Source: Nitrospira sp. MA-1
GTDB lineage: Bacteria > Nitrospirota > Nitrospiria > Nitrospirales > UBA8639
NCBI GenBank assembly: GCA_032139905.1
Contig: JAQJDB010000007.1
Location: 434,001-498,000 of the forward strand
DNA: 64,000 nt
Direction of reading: 5' to 3'
Below are positions 46,290-57,317 of this stretch, piece by piece. Numbering within the stretch: the stretch's first letter is position 1; each line of letters opens with the position of its first letter. A program made the position numbers and the translations under genes. A model generated the notes under the pieces. It saw nothing but the letters and a program-made list of their open reading frames with translations. It was not told the origin of the DNA and made no database searches.

Positions 46290-46811
46290 ATGGAGCACAT
46301 TATTTCCTTGACCGTAGAGAATAAATTCGGATCATTGTCTCGAATAGCGGGCCTCTTCAGCGGGCGGGGTTTTAATATTGAAAGTTTGTCAGTAGCCCCC
46401 ACTCTGGATCCCTCTGTGTCCATGATGACAGTGGTGACTAAGGGGGATGATCCGATTATCGAACAAATCCTGAAGCAGCTGAACAAACTCATTGATGTGA
46501 TAAAAGTCGTTGATATTAGCGAAAGCGAGTTTGTTGAACGAGAGACTGCGCTCATTAAGGTTCATACCCGGGCAGAGGATCGAGCGGAAGCTCTTCGCAT
46601 TGCGGATATTTTTCGAGCTAATGTTCTGGATTCCTCTCCGACCAGCTACACTATTGAAGTCACTGGAGATGTGAGGAAAGTCCAGGCGATCATCAATCTC
46701 CTGCAGCCACTTGGCATCAAAGAGCTGGTACGAACCGGCAGAATTGCCATTGGGCGCGAACCGACACGCTCGACACAAACCCAATCCCGACCGCTTGCGA
46801 AAGCGAATTAA
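46290..46811 (+). CDS. ilvN: Acetolactate synthase small (regulatory) subunit
   Basis: The 173-residue protein has an N-terminal ACT domain (ISLTVENKFGSLSRIAGLFSGRGFNIESLSV) and the C-terminal domain seen in IlvH-type subunits. It binds branched-chain amino acids and gives feedback control of the catalytic subunit. It starts 22 bp after ilvB, typical of an operon pair. The C-terminal tail (Thr/Gln-rich) is a short extension. Confidence 0.93.
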   Translation: MEHIISLTVENKFGSLSRIAGLFSGRGFNIESLSVAPTLDPSVSMMTVVTKGDDPIIEQILKQLNKLIDVIKVVDISESEFVERETALIKVHTRAEDRAEALRIADIFRANVLDSSPTSYTIEVTGDVRKVQAIINLLQPLGIKELVRTGRIAIGREPTRSTQTQSRPLAKAN

Positions 46812-46877
46812 TCAGGCCAACCAACACCTGCCTTTAGACTGAGGGGATCCGTCCACCCTGATCGACGGAACGACTAA

Positions 46878-47921
<1,044 letters not shown>

Positions 47922-47954
47922 TGAGAAGGTTGCGGGACGTGAGACCCAATCCCA

Positions 47955-48620
47955 ATGGCTGATCAGGCAAAAGGAATTCCTGTTGCCAAAGAAGGCCTTC
48001 CCTTTATCGCTGGGGGAGGGCTTCTGACGCTTGGGTGTTGGGTGGCCGGGCCGGTCTGGCTCACGTGCCTGATGGGATCGTTAACCCTGTTTACTGCCTG
48101 GTTTTTTAGAAACCCGGCCAGAACGATACCGCAGGGGAGAAATCTCATAGTGTCTCCCGGTGATGGGACGGTCGTAGCGGTGGAACAGGAATTTGAACAT
48201 CGATTTCTCAAAGAACCCAGTATCAGAATCAGTATTTTTTTAAATGTCTTCAATGTACATATTAATCGGTTGCCTGCGACAGGAGTGCTGCAGGATGTCG
48301 TCTATGCTCCAGGTAAGTTTTTAGTAGCCAGTCGTCCAGAGGCTTCAGTGGAAAATGAGCAAAATGCGCTCATGCTCAAGCGTTCCGATGGGAAGAAAAT
48401 ACTGTGTGTGCAAATTGCCGGGTTAATTGCCAGGCGAATCGTTTGTTGGGTGAAGCCCGGTGAACAGGTTGAAGTTGGCGAACGGTTTGGACTTATAAGG
48501 TTTGGATCTCGGATGGATTTGTATCTTCCCCACGATTGTGCCATTCAAGTCAAGGTTGGCGAAAAAGTGAAGGGGGGATCGTCCATCGTGGCGGAGTTGC
48601 CATGCCTGGAGCCTTCATGA
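47955..48620 (+). CDS. psd: Phosphatidylserine decarboxylase proenzyme
   Basis: The enzyme makes phosphatidylethanolamine from phosphatidylserine at the membrane. The 221-residue protein has an N-terminal hydrophobic hairpin (about 18-52), the SPGDGTV and FLNVFNVHINR segments, and the self-cleavage site near the end in FGSRMD, where the serine becomes the pyruvoyl group. The short length and GS site fit the short, archaeal-type subgroup found in many bacteria. Its stop overlaps the pssA start (ATGA), so both phospholipid genes are coupled. Confidence 0.93.
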   Translation: MADQAKGIPVAKEGLPFIAGGGLLTLGCWVAGPVWLTCLMGSLTLFTAWFFRNPARTIPQGRNLIVSPGDGTVVAVEQEFEHRFLKEPSIRISIFLNVFNVHINRLPATGVLQDVVYAPGKFLVASRPEASVENEQNALMLKRSDGKKILCVQIAGLIARRIVCWVKPGEQVEVGERFGLIRFGSRMDLYLPHDCAIQVKVGEKVKGGSSIVAELPCLEPS

Positions 48621-49387
48621 AACAACCCAAAAAACGACGGGTCGTCTATTTAATTCCCAATCTTCTGACCACCGGAAATCTTTTTAGTGGTCTGGCCTCT
48701 ATCTTGTTTGTCTTTGGGGGCGATTATGGGCCTGCGGCCATTGCGATTCTTGTGGCGATCGTTTTTGACGTGTTGGATGGGACGTCAGCCCGTCTGATGA
48801 AAAGTACGAGTGATTTCGGGCTGCAATACGATTCGTTGGCAGATGTCGTGGCTTTCGGAGTGGCTCCGGGCTTGCTGATGTATTCCTGGGCGCTCAGTGG
48901 TCCGAAGATGTTGGGTGCCGCGGTGATGTTTGCCTTTGTTGCCTGTGGTGCCTTGCGATTGGCCAGGCATAACGTTTTGGCGACAACTGGCGGAGATGGG
49001 AAGCCGTTTACGGGGCTTCCTATTCCCGGCGCAGCGGGGGTGATGGCCACGTTGGTGATTTTCGATCATCATGTTGCGCCTTTAGGGGAGAAGGTGAAGC
49101 CTATTCTTGGGATCGTCTTGACCTTAGGGCTGGCGTTTCTCATGGTGAGTACCTTTCGTTATCGTAGTCTGAAAGAATTAAAAACGCAGGAACACCACCA
49201 TTTTAATTATTTGGTGTATGCAGTCCTCATTCTCATGGCGGTCTTAGCGTATCCACAGGCGATGCTTTTTGTTGTGTTTGCTGCCTATGCGCTTTCAGGC
49301 GTCTTGGAGCAAGGGTGGAAGCTTGTGGCAGGTCTGATGGGGAAAAAGCCTGCGGAAGAAGTGGGGACGGATGGACTCCACAAATAA
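48617..49387 (+). CDS. pssA: CDP-diacylglycerol-serine O-phosphatidyltransferase
   Basis: This integral membrane enzyme makes phosphatidylserine, the substrate of Psd. The CDP-alcohol phosphatidyltransferase motif is complete: DGTSAR-x8-G-x3-D-x3-D, with several flanking hydrophobic helices. ATG 48617 overlaps the psd stop and follows GGAG; ATG 48602 is an alternative. Length is 256 residues. The gene pair with psd inside a branched-chain amino acid operon is a common arrangement in this lineage. Confidence 0.92.
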   Translation: MKQPKKRRVVYLIPNLLTTGNLFSGLASILFVFGGDYGPAAIAILVAIVFDVLDGTSARLMKSTSDFGLQYDSLADVVAFGVAPGLLMYSWALSGPKMLGAAVMFAFVACGALRLARHNVLATTGGDGKPFTGLPIPGAAGVMATLVIFDHHVAPLGEKVKPILGIVLTLGLAFLMVSTFRYRSLKELKTQEHHHFNYLVYAVLILMAVLAYPQAMLFVVFAAYALSGVLEQGWKLVAGLMGKKPAEEVGTDGLHK

Positions 49388-49449
49388 ATGACCGGCAGGC
49401 GGGAAAAAATTGGAGCTTGGATGAAGAGCAAATGTGGGGGAGATGAGCC

Positions 49450-50997
49450 ATGACACGGATGATTCGAATTTTCGATACCACCTTGCGGGATGGAGAGCAA
49501 TCGCCTGGCGCGAGCATGAATATCGAAGAAAAAATCCTCGTGGCGAAGCAATTGGCCAGGTTGAATGTGGATATTATCGAAGCCGGTTTTGCGTTTAGTT
49601 CTCCCGGTGATTTTGAAGCGATTCATCGTATTGCACAGGAAATAGAAGGTCCGGTCATTTGCAGTCTGGCCCGGGCAAAACCGGAAGATATTGACCGGGC
49701 TTGGGAGGCACTCAAAGGTGCACCCAAATGCCGTATCCATACGTTTTTGTCTTCTTCGGATATCCACCTGAAACATCAATTTCGTATGACCAGGGACGAA
49801 GCCCTTAAGAGGGCAGTGGAGATGGTTCGCCATGCCCGGGGGTACGTTGAGGATGTGGAATATTCTCCCATGGATGCCACCCGTTCCGATTTGACCTATC
49901 TCTGTGAGGTGGTGGAAGCCGTAGTGGAGGCTGGAGCGGGAACGGTGAACATTCCGGATACGGTGGGGTATACGACTCCTGAGGAGTTTGGAAAGATTAT
50001 TCGGACATTAAGAGAGCGAGTCCGGGGGATGGAGACAGCCATTATTTCCGTCCATTGTCATAACGACTTGGGGTTGGCTGTCGCAAATTCCATGGCCGCC
50101 ATTTATGCGGGAGCAGGCCAGGTTGAATGTACGATCAATGGGATTGGTGAACGAGCCGGCAATGCCTCATTAGAAGAAGTTGCGATGGGACTTCGTACGC
50201 GAACAGATTTTTACCAGTCCGATACCAGAATACGCACAGAGGAAATCTCCAAAGCCAGCCGCTTGGTGAGCAATATCACCGGGATGGTGGTACAGCCCAA
50301 CAAAGCGATTGTGGGTGCCAATGCCTTTGCGCATACGTCGGGAATTCATCAGGACGGGTTACTCAAGGACAAAAGTACCTATGAAATCATTCGGCCCGAA
50401 TCCGTCGGATTAACCCAAAGTCGATTGGTGATGGGTAAACTGTCTGGTCGACATGCCTTTCGTGAGGAACTGGCCAACCTGGGGTACACCCTTTCTGATC
50501 AAGAATTGCAAGAGGCCTTTGAACGCTTTAAACGGCTGGCGGATCAAAAGAAGGAATTATTTGAGGAGGATTTGGAGACAATCGTCAATAAGGCTATTAC
50601 CAAAGTTCCTGAGCGCTATGCCTTAAAGGGGTTGCATGTGGAGAGTGGGTTGGAGCAGCGCCCGTCCGCAATGGTGGAATTGATAATGGATGGGCGTATC
50701 GAGAAGCGGACGGGTACGGGTGATGGTCCCGTGGATGCGGTGTATCGGACCATTGCGGCCTTGACTGAAACGAAGAGTCTTCTTCGTGCCTACATCGTTA
50801 AAGCGATTACGGGTGGTACCGATGCGCAGGGAGAAGTGTCGGTCCGTGTCGAAGAAAATAGTGAAACTGTTACCGGTCACGGATCGGATACGGATATTAT
50901 TCTTGCTTCTGCGCAGGCCTACCTCAACGCCCTCAATAAATTGGCGGATTTGGCGGAACGACATGCCAAGGCCGAACAAAAAATTGGGTTGTGTTGA
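49450..50997 (+). CDS. leuA: 2-isopropylmalate synthase
   Basis: The enzyme condenses acetyl-CoA and 2-oxoisovalerate, the first committed step of leucine synthesis. The 515-residue protein has the HMGL-like TIM barrel with FDTTLRDGEQSPGASM at its start, the metal-binding HCHNDLG motif, GIGERAGN, and the C-terminal LeuA dimer regulatory domain that binds leucine. GGGGGAGATGAG precedes the ATG. The length is the family's full size. Confidence 0.94.
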   Translation: MTRMIRIFDTTLRDGEQSPGASMNIEEKILVAKQLARLNVDIIEAGFAFSSPGDFEAIHRIAQEIEGPVICSLARAKPEDIDRAWEALKGAPKCRIHTFLSSSDIHLKHQFRMTRDEALKRAVEMVRHARGYVEDVEYSPMDATRSDLTYLCEVVEAVVEAGAGTVNIPDTVGYTTPEEFGKIIRTLRERVRGMETAIISVHCHNDLGLAVANSMAAIYAGAGQVECTINGIGERAGNASLEEVAMGLRTRTDFYQSDTRIRTEEISKASRLVSNITGMVVQPNKAIVGANAFAHTSGIHQDGLLKDKSTYEIIRPESVGLTQSRLVMGKLSGRHAFREELANLGYTLSDQELQEAFERFKRLADQKKELFEEDLETIVNKAITKVPERYALKGLHVESGLEQRPSAMVELIMDGRIEKRTGTGDGPVDAVYRTIAALTETKSLLRAYIVKAITGGTDAQGEVSVRVEENSETVTGHGSDTDIILASAQAYLNALNKLADLAERHAKAEQKIGLC

Positions 50998-51145
50998 AGA
51001 AAGCGTTCCCTTCATCCAATTAAATGAGCACCTGTTTTCCTGCCATTGTATTGTCTTTGGGCATGTAGTTTCTGGTAGACCATTTCAGGTACGCAGTTAT
51101 CGCTGGAATTAATCTAAAACTGTTCATTATATTATCGGGGGAATC

Positions 51146-52219
51146 ATGAAGAAACGGATTGCCGTATTACCGGGTGATGGAATCGGACCGGAAATTATGC
51201 CACAAGCGATTCGGGTTCTTGAGGCCATTGGTCAGAAATGTGGGCATCAATTTACCTTTACCTATGGGCAGGTTGGGGGGGAGGCGATTGACGCCACAGG
51301 CTTTCCATTGCCGGCCGAGACTCTGAAATTGGCTCAATCGAGTGATGCTGTCCTCTTGGGAGCTGTGGGTGGACCGAAGTGGGAGGGCCTTGAATATGAG
51401 CGTCGCCCGGAACGCGCCTTGCTGGGGTTGCGGGAGCAGCTTGGACTTTTCGCTAACCTTCGCCCGGCAAAAATGTATTCAGCGTTAATCGGGTCGTCCA
51501 GTCTAAAACCGGAAGTCGTCGAGGGCATTGATATTCTGGTTGTTCGGGAATTGACCGGTGGAATTTACTTTGGCAGACCGAAAGGCATTGAACAAACGGC
51601 GACAGGACATCGGGGGTTCAATACTGAAGTCTACACGACGGAGGAAATCCGCCGGATCGCTGATGTGGCTTTTCAAGCAGCCCGGAAGCGGCGTGGTCTT
51701 GTTCACTCTATCGATAAGGCCAACGTTCTGGAGTCATCCGAGCTCTGGCGGCGAGAAGTGATTAACGTGCATCAGAGCTACCCGGATGTGGAATTAAGAC
51801 ACATGTATGTGGACAACTGTGCCATGCAACTCGTTCGCTATCCCAAGCAATTCGACGTAGTTGTGACAACCAATTTGTTTGGGGATATCCTGAGTGATGA
51901 GGCGGCGATGTTGACCGGGTCGATAGGCATGCTCCCTTCCGCCAGCGTCGGAGCGACAGTGGGAATGTTTGAGCCTATCCATGGGAGCGCTCCGGATATT
52001 GCAGGAAAAAACCTCGCCAATCCTATTGGGACCATTGCTTCGGCAGCCATGATGTTGTCTTATTCGTTCGAGTTGACGAAAGAAGCCGAGATGATTGAAT
52101 CGGCGATTCAGAGGACTCTTGAGCAAGGATATCGCACGAAAGATATTGAGAGTCCGGGGAGTACACTGGTTGGAACCGCTGAAATGGGCGATCACATCCT
52201 GAAGCAGTTAGGACATTAA
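51146..52219 (+). CDS. leuB: 3-isopropylmalate dehydrogenase
   Basis: This NAD enzyme oxidises 3-isopropylmalate in leucine synthesis. The 357-residue protein has the start [13 protein letters not shown], the substrate-side [17 protein letters not shown], and the [25 protein letters not shown] motif. GGGGGAATC precedes the ATG. It is followed four bases later by the NHL-repeat gene, and isopropylmalate isomerase (leuCD) is not in the window. Confidence 0.94.
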   Translation: MKKRIAVLPGDGIGPEIMPQAIRVLEAIGQKCGHQFTFTYGQVGGEAIDATGFPLPAETLKLAQSSDAVLLGAVGGPKWEGLEYERRPERALLGLREQLGLFANLRPAKMYSALIGSSSLKPEVVEGIDILVVRELTGGIYFGRPKGIEQTATGHRGFNTEVYTTEEIRRIADVAFQAARKRRGLVHSIDKANVLESSELWRREVINVHQSYPDVELRHMYVDNCAMQLVRYPKQFDVVVTTNLFGDILSDEAAMLTGSIGMLPSASVGATVGMFEPIHGSAPDIAGKNLANPIGTIASAAMMLSYSFELTKEAEMIESAIQRTLEQGYRTKDIESPGSTLVGTAEMGDHILKQLGH

Positions 52220-52222
52220 AGG

Positions 52223-53437
52223 ATGATTGGGCAAGGGAAGAGTGGGCAGATTATCACGATAGCGGGGACCGGGGAACCTGGGTATGAGGGCGACGGACAA
52301 CCAGGGACCCGAGCAATTTTAAATGAACCCAAGAATGTGTGCTTTGACGCTGAAGGCAACCTTCTCATTGCCGATTCTGAAAATCACGTCATTCGCCGAC
52401 TGATACATTCGACTGGTGTTATCGAAACGGTAGCCGGATGTGTTGGGACCCGCCGCGCCGGTGAGGGAAATCCAGAAACTCCGATGCCATCTCCAATTTC
52501 TCAGGTAGAGGAAGAGATTGATCCTCTTGCGGATGTGGAAGAGATTCCTGGCCAAGCCTACTCTCAAACGCCTGATCTGAGTGGAACGGTTCGTTACATC
52601 GTTGGAAAGGGGATTGGCAAAGATCGGTTTGCCGGAGATGGGGGCTTGGCCACGAGTGCACAATTAAACTTTCCCTCCTCCGTTGCCGTCGATGCGGCAG
52701 GGACCCTCTTTATTGCGGACACGTGGAACCATCGCATTCGACGGGTAGATGCCAAGACGGGGCTTATCCAGACCGTGGCCGGGAACGGTCAGTCGAAGTG
52801 GATGGGGGACGGTGGTCCGGGGATCTCCGCCTCGTTGAATGAACCGGTGGCATTAGTCGTGGATGGTGTACGCCTATATATTGCCGATCAGAGTAATAAT
52901 CGTATCCGTATGCTGGATTTGGAATCAGGTATTATCACGACTATCGCAGGCACGGGAGATTCCGGATATACCGGGGATGGCATGCCTGCCGTGGAATCTG
53001 CGCTTGCGGGACCGAGCGGGTTGGCACTGGATCACGAGGGAAATCTCTATATCGCTGATACGTTTAATAGCCGTATTCGAATGCTGGACCACAACACGGG
53101 GCTTCTGTCCACGGTTGTAGGGGATGGAGCCGAGTTTCGCTACGAGCGGGGGGTGAATGAACAGTCTCAGGCATTGGCCAGGCCCTATGGCATTGCGATC
53201 ACACCACAAGGACATGTGCTTATCACGGATTCCGATCATCACTTAATCCGGAAGTGGGATATCGGGAAAAAGGAAATGACCCTTGTCGCCGGCAATGGTC
53301 AATCGACATGGACTGGAGATGGAGGCCTGGCTTCGGATAGTAGCCTCAGTTTTCCGTTTGGGGTTGCAGTTGACGCTTTGGGCAATATTGCCATTGCCGA
53401 TACCTTTAATCACTGCATCCGTTTTATTCCTTTCTGA
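52223..53437 (+). CDS. NHL-repeat beta-propeller protein
   Basis: The 404-residue protein has no signal peptide and consists of NHL-type propeller repeats, each about 55 residues with the pattern IADTxNHxIRxxDxxTGxIxTVAGxG. A low-complexity insert with Pro and Glu interrupts the second blade (about 75-115). NHL propellers bind proteins, RNA or small molecules. It starts four bases after leuB and is therefore in the operon, but has no obvious role in leucine synthesis. Confidence 0.85.
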   Translation: MIGQGKSGQIITIAGTGEPGYEGDGQPGTRAILNEPKNVCFDAEGNLLIADSENHVIRRLIHSTGVIETVAGCVGTRRAGEGNPETPMPSPISQVEEEIDPLADVEEIPGQAYSQTPDLSGTVRYIVGKGIGKDRFAGDGGLATSAQLNFPSSVAVDAAGTLFIADTWNHRIRRVDAKTGLIQTVAGNGQSKWMGDGGPGISASLNEPVALVVDGVRLYIADQSNNRIRMLDLESGIITTIAGTGDSGYTGDGMPAVESALAGPSGLALDHEGNLYIADTFNSRIRMLDHNTGLLSTVVGDGAEFRYERGVNEQSQALARPYGIAITPQGHVLITDSDHHLIRKWDIGKKEMTLVAGNGQSTWTGDGGLASDSSLSFPFGVAVDALGNIAIADTFNHCIRFIPF

Positions 53438-53600
53438 TAAAATCTCCGAGGCCATCACGGGAGTGCCAAGATTTTCTGCCTCTGGTTGCTCGCCTGCCTT
53501 GGGTTTCCCTTTCGTCATTTTTGAGTCAAGGATTTTGAACTGATAGGATATGCGTATTACCTAGTGTCATCCGTGTTTTTCTTGAGGGAGTGAGTCTGAC

Positions 53601-54614
53601 ATGATGAAGAAAAAATCGGCCTATACGATTGCCGTGGTTGGAGCAACCGGTGCTGTTGGAACAGAAATGATCCAGGTCTTGGAAGAACGGGATTTTCCTG
53701 TCGGAGAGTTAATACCGCTGGCTTCGTCGCGGTCTGAAGGCCATGAGGTGACATTTCGCGGTCAAACCCTTCTTGTGAAGGTGCTGGAACCCAACTCGTT
53801 CGATGGTGTTGATGTGGCCTTGTTTTCGGCAGGAGCCGGTGTCAGCAAAGAATTTGGTCCCATAGCTGTCAAAGCGGGAGCGGTGGTGGTAGACAATAGT
53901 TCCGCGTGGAGAATGGATCCCGAGGTCCCACTCGTGGTGCCCGAGGTGAATGTCCATGCTCTTTCGGGGCATCAGGGATTAATTGCCAATCCCAACTGTT
54001 CCACCATTCAAATGGTCGTGGCCTTGAAGCCGCTTCATGATGCCGTCCGAATAAAACGGATTATTGTCACGACGCTTCAATCCGTGTCCGGAACCGGAAA
54101 GGATGCAATGGAAGAATTAGTTGAACAGTCTCGTCAACTACTCAGTTTCGGGGAAGCCAAAGTAGCGGTCTATCCTCATCAGATTGCTTTTAATTGTTTG
54201 CCGCATATTGATGATTTTCTGCCGAATGGATACACCAAAGAAGAAATGAAAATGGTCAACGAAACCCGAAAGATCCTGGGTGAATCGTCATTGCCGATTA
54301 CGGCGACGACAGTCAGGGTCCCGGTCTTTATCTGCCATGCGGAATCCGTGAATATTGAAACTGAGCAAAAACTGAGCGCCAATGATGCTCGGGCCATACT
54401 GGCTGCCGCTCCAGGCATTCAGGTCTACGATGATCCCGATCGCAATTTGTATCCTCTGCCGATCGACGTGGCGGGGACCGATGCGGTATTTGTAGGACGA
54501 GTGAGGGAGGATGAATCGGTGCCCAATGGTCTGAATGTGTGGATTGTGGCGGATAATTTGCGTAAAGGTGCTGCGCTCAACGCTGTACAAATCGCTGAGG
54601 AACTAATTCGATAA
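53601..54614 (+). CDS. asd: Aspartate-semialdehyde dehydrogenase
   Basis: This NADPH enzyme reduces aspartyl phosphate to the semialdehyde used for Lys, Met, Thr and diaminopimelate. The 337-residue protein has the N-terminal GATGAVGTEMI nucleotide motif, the catalytic cysteine in IANPNCSTIQM, and the substrate-binding region RVPVFICHAESVNIE. GAGGGAGTG lies before the ATG. Length matches the USG-1-like class. Confidence 0.94.
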   Translation: MMKKKSAYTIAVVGATGAVGTEMIQVLEERDFPVGELIPLASSRSEGHEVTFRGQTLLVKVLEPNSFDGVDVALFSAGAGVSKEFGPIAVKAGAVVVDNSSAWRMDPEVPLVVPEVNVHALSGHQGLIANPNCSTIQMVVALKPLHDAVRIKRIIVTTLQSVSGTGKDAMEELVEQSRQLLSFGEAKVAVYPHQIAFNCLPHIDDFLPNGYTKEEMKMVNETRKILGESSLPITATTVRVPVFICHAESVNIETEQKLSANDARAILAAAPGIQVYDDPDRNLYPLPIDVAGTDAVFVGRVREDESVPNGLNVWIVADNLRKGAALNAVQIAEELIR

Positions 54615-54629
54615 TGGGTGAGAGTCGGC

Positions 54630-54869
54630 ATGATGAGTGGAATGGGAAAAGCCCTGATCCTGATGGGGGGCATTCTTCTGGTGCTGGGTCTTCTATTCCT
54701 TGCCCTGGATAGATGGTCAAATCCTGAGGGGGGACTGGGATGGCTTGGCCGGTTGCCAGGCGATTTTATTATTAAACGGGATCATGTGACGTTTTACTTT
54801 CCTCTTGCGACCAGCATCATTATCAGTGTGGTCGGAAGTGTGATGATTTATTTTTTCTTCCGGCGGTAG
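54630..54869 (+). CDS. DUF2905 small membrane protein
   Basis: ATG 54630 begins a 79-residue protein with two hydrophobic helices (ALILMGGILLVLGLLFLALD and FPLATSIIISVVGSVMIYFFF) joined by GRLPGDFIIKRDHVTFYFPL, the signature of DUF2905. The family is widespread and of unknown role. It sits between asd and a SpoIID-like gene in the same direction. Confidence 0.8.
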   Translation: MMSGMGKALILMGGILLVLGLLFLALDRWSNPEGGLGWLGRLPGDFIIKRDHVTFYFPLATSIIISVVGSVMIYFFFRR

Positions 54870-54878
54870 GCAAGAGTT

Positions 54879-56075
54879 ATGGTGTGTGTGGAACATCGTA
54901 TCGGCATTATGCTGCTGTTTGTCAGTTGGGTCATGTTGTCCTCTCCGGTCGTTGAGGCTGCTGAACCAGCTATTCGCGTGGGTCTTGCCGATGCAGCCCA
55001 GGTCCTGTCCATCCAATCGTCGGATTCATTTTTCCTCCGCCTGGCCTCGGGGAAAAGATTTCATATTTCAGGGCGAGTGACTATTCGAATGCAGGGTGCT
55101 GGTCTGTTGCTCAATGACCGTCCCGTGGCGGATTCTCATCTGTGGGTTGAGGGATCAGCAGGCACCTATCAGGTTAGAGTGGAGACGAAGAGGGAAACGT
55201 CTCCGCCTAGCAATTCAGGGCCAGAGTGGGTGGTACGCGGACCACTTGAAATTCAATCGAACCCGTCTGGATTAGCTTTGATTAACTGGATTGATCTTGA
55301 AGAGTATGTCGCAGGCGTAGTCTCGGGTGAAGTCGGGGCCAAGTGGCCATTGGAAGCATTGAAAGCACAAGCCGTTGCTGCCAGAACCTATGTGTTGTAC
55401 AAGAAAATTGAAAACCAATTGCAATCGTTTGATGTGGTCGCTGGTGTGCAAGATCAAGTCTATCATGGCCATTCCGTACGAGCTGAATCCGTGCTTCATG
55501 CTGTTGCGGCTACCAGAGGCCAAGTGGTGACGTATGAAAATCGCCCAATTTTCGCGGCCTATTCGTCGACGGCGGCTGGTCCTACCGAGGATGCCTTATA
55601 TGTGTGGGCCTTGGACCTTCCTTATCTCAAAGGAGTTGACTGCCCGTTTGATGAGCAAGCCCCACGGTATGATTGGCGTGCATCATTTTCCTTCGACTTC
55701 CTAGAGCAGCAACTGGTTAAAGAAGGGTATGACGTTGGCAAAATCGCAACTTTCACACCCTATACCTTCACCCCATCCGGGCGAGTCGATCGTGTGCGTT
55801 TACTTCATTCTCGTGGAGAAATTATCCTGCGGGGGCAGGATTTGCGACGTGTGGTCGGATACTCCAAAATTTTCAGCACCCAATTTTCCATCGAATCATT
55901 GGGGCAGGAAGTGGTCGTGGTGGGTCATGGGGCGGGACATGCCGTGGGGATGTGTCAGTGGGGCATGCGGGAGATGGCCGAATTAGGGTATGACTACCAA
56001 TCGATTATCCGGCATTATTATCCCCACACCATACTTCTTCCTCTTGATCGCGTGCTCCTTACTGCGGCCGACTAA
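54879..56075 (+). CDS. SpoIID/LytB-domain protein
   Basis: The 398-residue exported protein has a signal segment (IGIMLLFVSWVMLSSPVVEA) and a SpoIID/LytB domain with the motifs EEYVAGVVSGEV, LKAQAVAARTYVLYK, AYSSTAAG and GHGAGHAVGMCQWGM. Family members cleave peptidoglycan glycan strands denuded of peptide (lytic transglycosylase) or regulate amidases. The first part (about 30-130) is a small beta domain. It is probably periplasmic, in peptidoglycan remodelling. Confidence 0.88.
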   Translation: MVCVEHRIGIMLLFVSWVMLSSPVVEAAEPAIRVGLADAAQVLSIQSSDSFFLRLASGKRFHISGRVTIRMQGAGLLLNDRPVADSHLWVEGSAGTYQVRVETKRETSPPSNSGPEWVVRGPLEIQSNPSGLALINWIDLEEYVAGVVSGEVGAKWPLEALKAQAVAARTYVLYKKIENQLQSFDVVAGVQDQVYHGHSVRAESVLHAVAATRGQVVTYENRPIFAAYSSTAAGPTEDALYVWALDLPYLKGVDCPFDEQAPRYDWRASFSFDFLEQQLVKEGYDVGKIATFTPYTFTPSGRVDRVRLLHSRGEIILRGQDLRRVVGYSKIFSTQFSIESLGQEVVVVGHGAGHAVGMCQWGMREMAELGYDYQSIIRHYYPHTILLPLDRVLLTAAD

Positions 56076-56102
56076 CTCTATCGTTTCTTTCCTTTCCTGG
56101 TC

Positions 56103-57125
56103 ATGGATCTTTCCCAATTCAACTTTCCCTTTGACCAGACCCTGGTTGCTAAATATCCGGTTCATCCCCGGGATCATGCCCGATTGTTGGTGCTGACCCG
56201 ATCAACCGGAGATATCACCGATCGGCAAGTCAAAGATCTCCCAAAAACATTACGACCCGGGGATTTACTCGTGGTCAATAATACCAAAGTCATTCCGGCA
56301 CGCCTCTGGGCAAAGAAGGTACCAAGTGGAGGGCGGGTAGAATTACTGATTGTCAAAGAAATTGGTGAGGACCATGCAGAAGTCCTTATTCAGGGGAAAG
56401 TTGGAGTCGGACAGATTGTGGAATGTGAGGGTTCTGCCCGTGCGCAGATTGTGGAAAAAGAACCAGGTCGAACGGTGATTCATTGGCTGGGTCCTGGTGC
56501 CTTGCGAACATGGTTACTTTCTCATGGAGAAATTCCGCTTCCTCCGTATTTGAAACGTCAGCCTGGGCCAGGCGATCAAGAAGATTATCAAACCGTATTT
56601 GCCAAGGTGGAGGGGGCCATTGCTGCGCCAACTGCCGGATTGCATTTTACGCCAGAATTGATCACGCAACTGGCAGAGAAGGGGATCGGAACAGCCATGG
56701 TTACCCTGCATGTTGGACCTGGAACCTTTCAGCCCGTCAAGACGACGGATGTGGAGCGTCATATCATGCATCCGGAATGGTTCGAGGTGTCGGAGGAGAC
56801 CGCGAGGAGAATTCGCGAGGTTCGGAACCGGGGCGGGAGAATTGTCGCTGTCGGGACTACCGTGGCACGAAGTCTGGAGTCAGCCCTGGATGAGACCGGC
56901 GAGCTCAGGCCCTGTTCAGGAGAGACGCGCCTCTTTATCCTGCCAGGATTCCGATTCCGGGTCATTGATGCGCTTCTGACCAATTTTCATTTTCCCGAAA
57001 CGACCCTTTTAATGCTGGTTTCGGCGTTTGCGGGATTGGCGGAGGTCAAGGAGGCGTATGCGCATGCGGTACGCGAGCGCTATCGGTTCTACAGTTACGG
57101 CGACGCCATGCTCATTTATGAATAA
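56103..57125 (+). CDS. queA: tRNA preQ1(34) S-adenosylmethionine ribosyltransferase-isomerase
   Basis: The enzyme moves the ribosyl part of SAM to preQ1 in tRNA, making epoxyqueuosine. The 340-residue protein has the family motifs: start FPFDQTLVAKYPV, LRPGDLLVVNNTKVIPARL, AAPTAGLHFTPEL, TLHVGPGTFQPV and the C-terminal FHFPETTLLMLVSAFAG. Length is complete. It is followed by a convergent SurA-like gene. Confidence 0.95.
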   Translation: MDLSQFNFPFDQTLVAKYPVHPRDHARLLVLTRSTGDITDRQVKDLPKTLRPGDLLVVNNTKVIPARLWAKKVPSGGRVELLIVKEIGEDHAEVLIQGKVGVGQIVECEGSARAQIVEKEPGRTVIHWLGPGALRTWLLSHGEIPLPPYLKRQPGPGDQEDYQTVFAKVEGAIAAPTAGLHFTPELITQLAEKGIGTAMVTLHVGPGTFQPVKTTDVERHIMHPEWFEVSEETARRIREVRNRGGRIVAVGTTVARSLESALDETGELRPCSGETRLFILPGFRFRVIDALLTNFHFPETTLLMLVSAFAGLAEVKEAYAHAVRERYRFYSYGDAMLIYE

Positions 57126-57317
57126 TGAAGTTGGAAGAAATAGTGAGGTAATCCAGGGGTGATTTTCCCAGCAGGTGTTATCTGACGTATGGGGCGAAGG
57201 ATTTGTGGTAAGGACGAATGAGTCGGGGGCAGGTATCTGCGGATAAAATCCCGAGCTGAGCCACTGGGGGAGGACTCCAGGCAGACCAGATTGCAGGGTA
57301 AGGCCAAGGGCTGCCTC

